Shown piece by piece: positions 12,815 to 13,917 of a DNA stretch of 13,917 nt. How positions within the stretch are numbered: position 1 is the first letter of the stretch; each line of letters starts with the position of its first letter. Made by a program: the position numbers and the translations under genes. Below the pieces are notes generated by a model. It did no database searches, was not told where the DNA came from, and saw nothing but the letters and a program-made list of their open reading frames with translations. The stretch comes from Deltaproteobacteria bacterium (lineage in GTDB: Bacteria; Desulfobacterota; SM23-61), in contig JAPLIW010000456.1 of assembly GCA_026388915.1 (NCBI GenBank), forward strand, positions 1 through 13,917. Direction: 5' to 3'.

Positions 12815-13917
12815 ATGGACGCCGCCGATACCTTCCCCAAACTTCTGCTTCGCAATCGGGAAAAATACGGGAACCGCCGAGTCGCGATGCGCAAGAAAAA
12901 ATACGGCATCTGGAATGAGTACACCTGGGAAGACTGCTATGAGAATATCAAGGCCCTCTCCCTGGGGCTCATCCGCCTGGGCCTGCAGCGGGGGGAAAAG
13001 GTCTGCATCTGTGGAGACAACGACCCGGAATGGTACTGGGCGGAAATGGCCACCCAAGCGGCGGGGGGCATCTCCATCGGCATCTTCACCGACGCCACTC
13101 CTGCGGAAATTCAGTACATTGTCAATCACAGCGAAGCGGTTCTGGCCTTTGCCAAGGACCAGGAGCAGTGCGACAAAATTCTGCAGATCCGGGAGCAACT
13201 GCCCAACATCCGCAAGGTGGTCTACTGGGACCCCAAAGGGATGTCCGCCTACAAGGACCCCTACCTGATCAGCCTGGCTCAGGTTCAGGAGTTGGGACGG
13301 GAGCTGGAGCAAACCCAGCCGGGCCTGTTCGAGGAAAATATCAACCGGGGGAAGGGAAGTGACTTGGGGGTCTTCTGCTACACCTCGGCCACTACCGGAG
13401 CTTATCCCAAAGGGGTCATGCTCACCTACGATTATTTCCGCTCTTCCCTGGATCGCGGGGCGGTCATCGACGGGATGACCGAAAGGGATGAATACCTCTC
13501 CTTCGCCCCCGGGGCCTGGATCACGGAGCAGGGATTGGGCATCGGCTGGTGGCTCCGGGAAGGGATGAAGGTGAACTTTCCCGAGGAGCCGGAGACCGTT
13601 CAGGAGAATATCCGGGAGATCGGGGCGAACTTCTTGCTTTTTGGGTCCCGGCAGTGGGAAAGTCTGCACTCGACGGTGCAGATGAAGATCAACGACGCCT
13701 GGGTGGTGAAGAGAGCCCTGTATAACCTGTGCATGCGGGTGGGCTACCGGACCGCGAAATACCGTCTGAACGAGCGCCGGCATCCTCCGTTATTCTGGGC
13801 TCTCCTCAATACCCTCTGCGACTGGATCATCTTCCGCCCGATCCGCAATTACCTGGGTCTTTTGAAACTGAGGCTGGGGATCACGGCCGGAACGCTCCTG
13901 GGCCCGGATATCTTCAC
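12815..13917 (+). CDS. AMP-forming acyl-CoA ligase (AMP-binding enzyme), 3'-truncated by window edge
   Basis: The frame is open from ATG 12815 to the window end (367 codons) with AGGGG nine bases upstream, and I found no stop or frameshift. The N-terminus (F-P-K-L-L-L-R-N-R-E-K-Y-G) and Y-T-W-E-D-C-Y segment match long-chain acyl-CoA synthetase-type ANL enzymes. G-D-N-D-P-E-W-Y-W-A-E and I-Y/F-T-D-A-T-P-A-E-I-Q-Y-I are family segments. The ATP-phosphate loop reads Y189-T-S-A192-T-T-G-A-Y-P-K199-G-V, against the usual T-S-G-T-T-G-x-P-K-G, so it has Ala for Gly and one extra residue. The later acyl-binding and hinge motifs lie beyond the end. It would activate a fatty or aromatic acid to its CoA thioester using ATP. 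It is in an apparent unit with the second LivG and downstream of a TetR gene, implying uptake plus activation of a carboxylic acid. Confidence 0.92.
   Translation, partial: MDAADTFPKLLLRNREKYGNRRVAMRKKKYGIWNEYTWEDCYENIKALSLGLIRLGLQRGEKVCICGDNDPEWYWAEMATQAAGGISIGIFTDATPAEIQYIVNHSEAVLAFAKDQEQCDKILQIREQLPNIRKVVYWDPKGMSAYKDPYLISLAQVQELGRELEQTQPGLFEENINRGKGSDLGVFCYTSATTGAYPKGVMLTYDYFRSSLDRGAVIDGMTERDEYLSFAPGAWITEQGLGIGWWLREGMKVNFPEEPETVQENIREIGANFLLFGSRQWESLHSTVQMKINDAWVVKRALYNLCMRVGYRTAKYRLNERRHPPLFWALLNTLCDWIIFRPIRNYLGLLKLRLGITAGTLLGPDIF

Noticed and set aside
13379..13417. Frameshift or inactivated acyl-CoA ligase at the altered phosphate loop
   Set aside because: The frame stays open on both sides with family-like sequence, and the change is a substitution plus one whole residue, so a coding variant is more likely than damage.
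12299..13783. Long (494-residue) open frame on the minus strand
   Set aside because: It lies opposite the second livG and the acyl-CoA ligase, both with clear family motifs. Its product is Pro/His/Gly-rich with no recognisable domain, as expected for the antisense shadow of GC-rich genes.

Overview
The window (about 58-60% GC by eye, tightly packed, every gene on the + strand) looks like a chromosomal segment of a Desulfobacterota (Deltaproteobacteria)-type anaerobe or a relative known from metagenomes. The reasons are a flavin- and acyl-CoA-oriented gene set, a branched-chain-amino-acid-type (Liv/HAAT) ABC importer beside an acyl-CoA ligase, and dispersed intergenic repeats of kinds I associate with that group (a C6/G6 palindrome, 'GCGCTATGCTCT' tracts, 'TTCGAATTT' tracts). 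The taxonomy is inference; no rRNA or tRNA is present.

Region A (1-3306): the 3' end of a gene of the L-2-amino-thiazoline-4-carboxylate (ATC) hydrolase family, a 267-bp intergenic region holding a long palindrome, a possible promoter and repeats, a 591-residue fumarate-reductase-like flavoprotein, a second repeat-bearing intergenic region, and a second ATC-hydrolase-family gene.

Region B (3303-7899): a complete Liv-type importer in the order substrate-binding protein, permease, permease, ATPase, ATPase (livK-H-M-G-F). The ATC-hydrolase gene overlaps livK by ATGA, and livH/M/G/F overlap one another by 4-8 bases. A GC-rich hairpin separates livK from livH. The flavoprotein, the hydrolase-like proteins and the importer may form one uptake-and-processing module for an unidentified small, perhaps amide- or heterocycle-containing, acid.

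Region C (8028-11019): a translationally coupled trio of a UroD/cobalamin-methyltransferase-like protein, an FGGY carbohydrate kinase and a shikimate-kinase-fold protein, ending at a probable intrinsic terminator. This combination is not one I can assign to a known pathway.

Region D (11173-13917): a TetR-family regulator behind a consensus-like promoter whose start site falls on a perfect 18-bp palindrome (probable autoregulatory operator), followed by a second LivG-type ATPase and a 5'-complete, 3'-truncated AMP-forming acyl-CoA ligase. The LivG-ligase order is typical of a second Liv cluster continuing beyond the window, probably FadR/PsrA-like in regulation. Nothing in the window is proven novel. 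The best candidates for new biology are the two ATC-hydrolase paralogs around the flavoprotein and the UroD/FGGY/shikimate-kinase-like trio.
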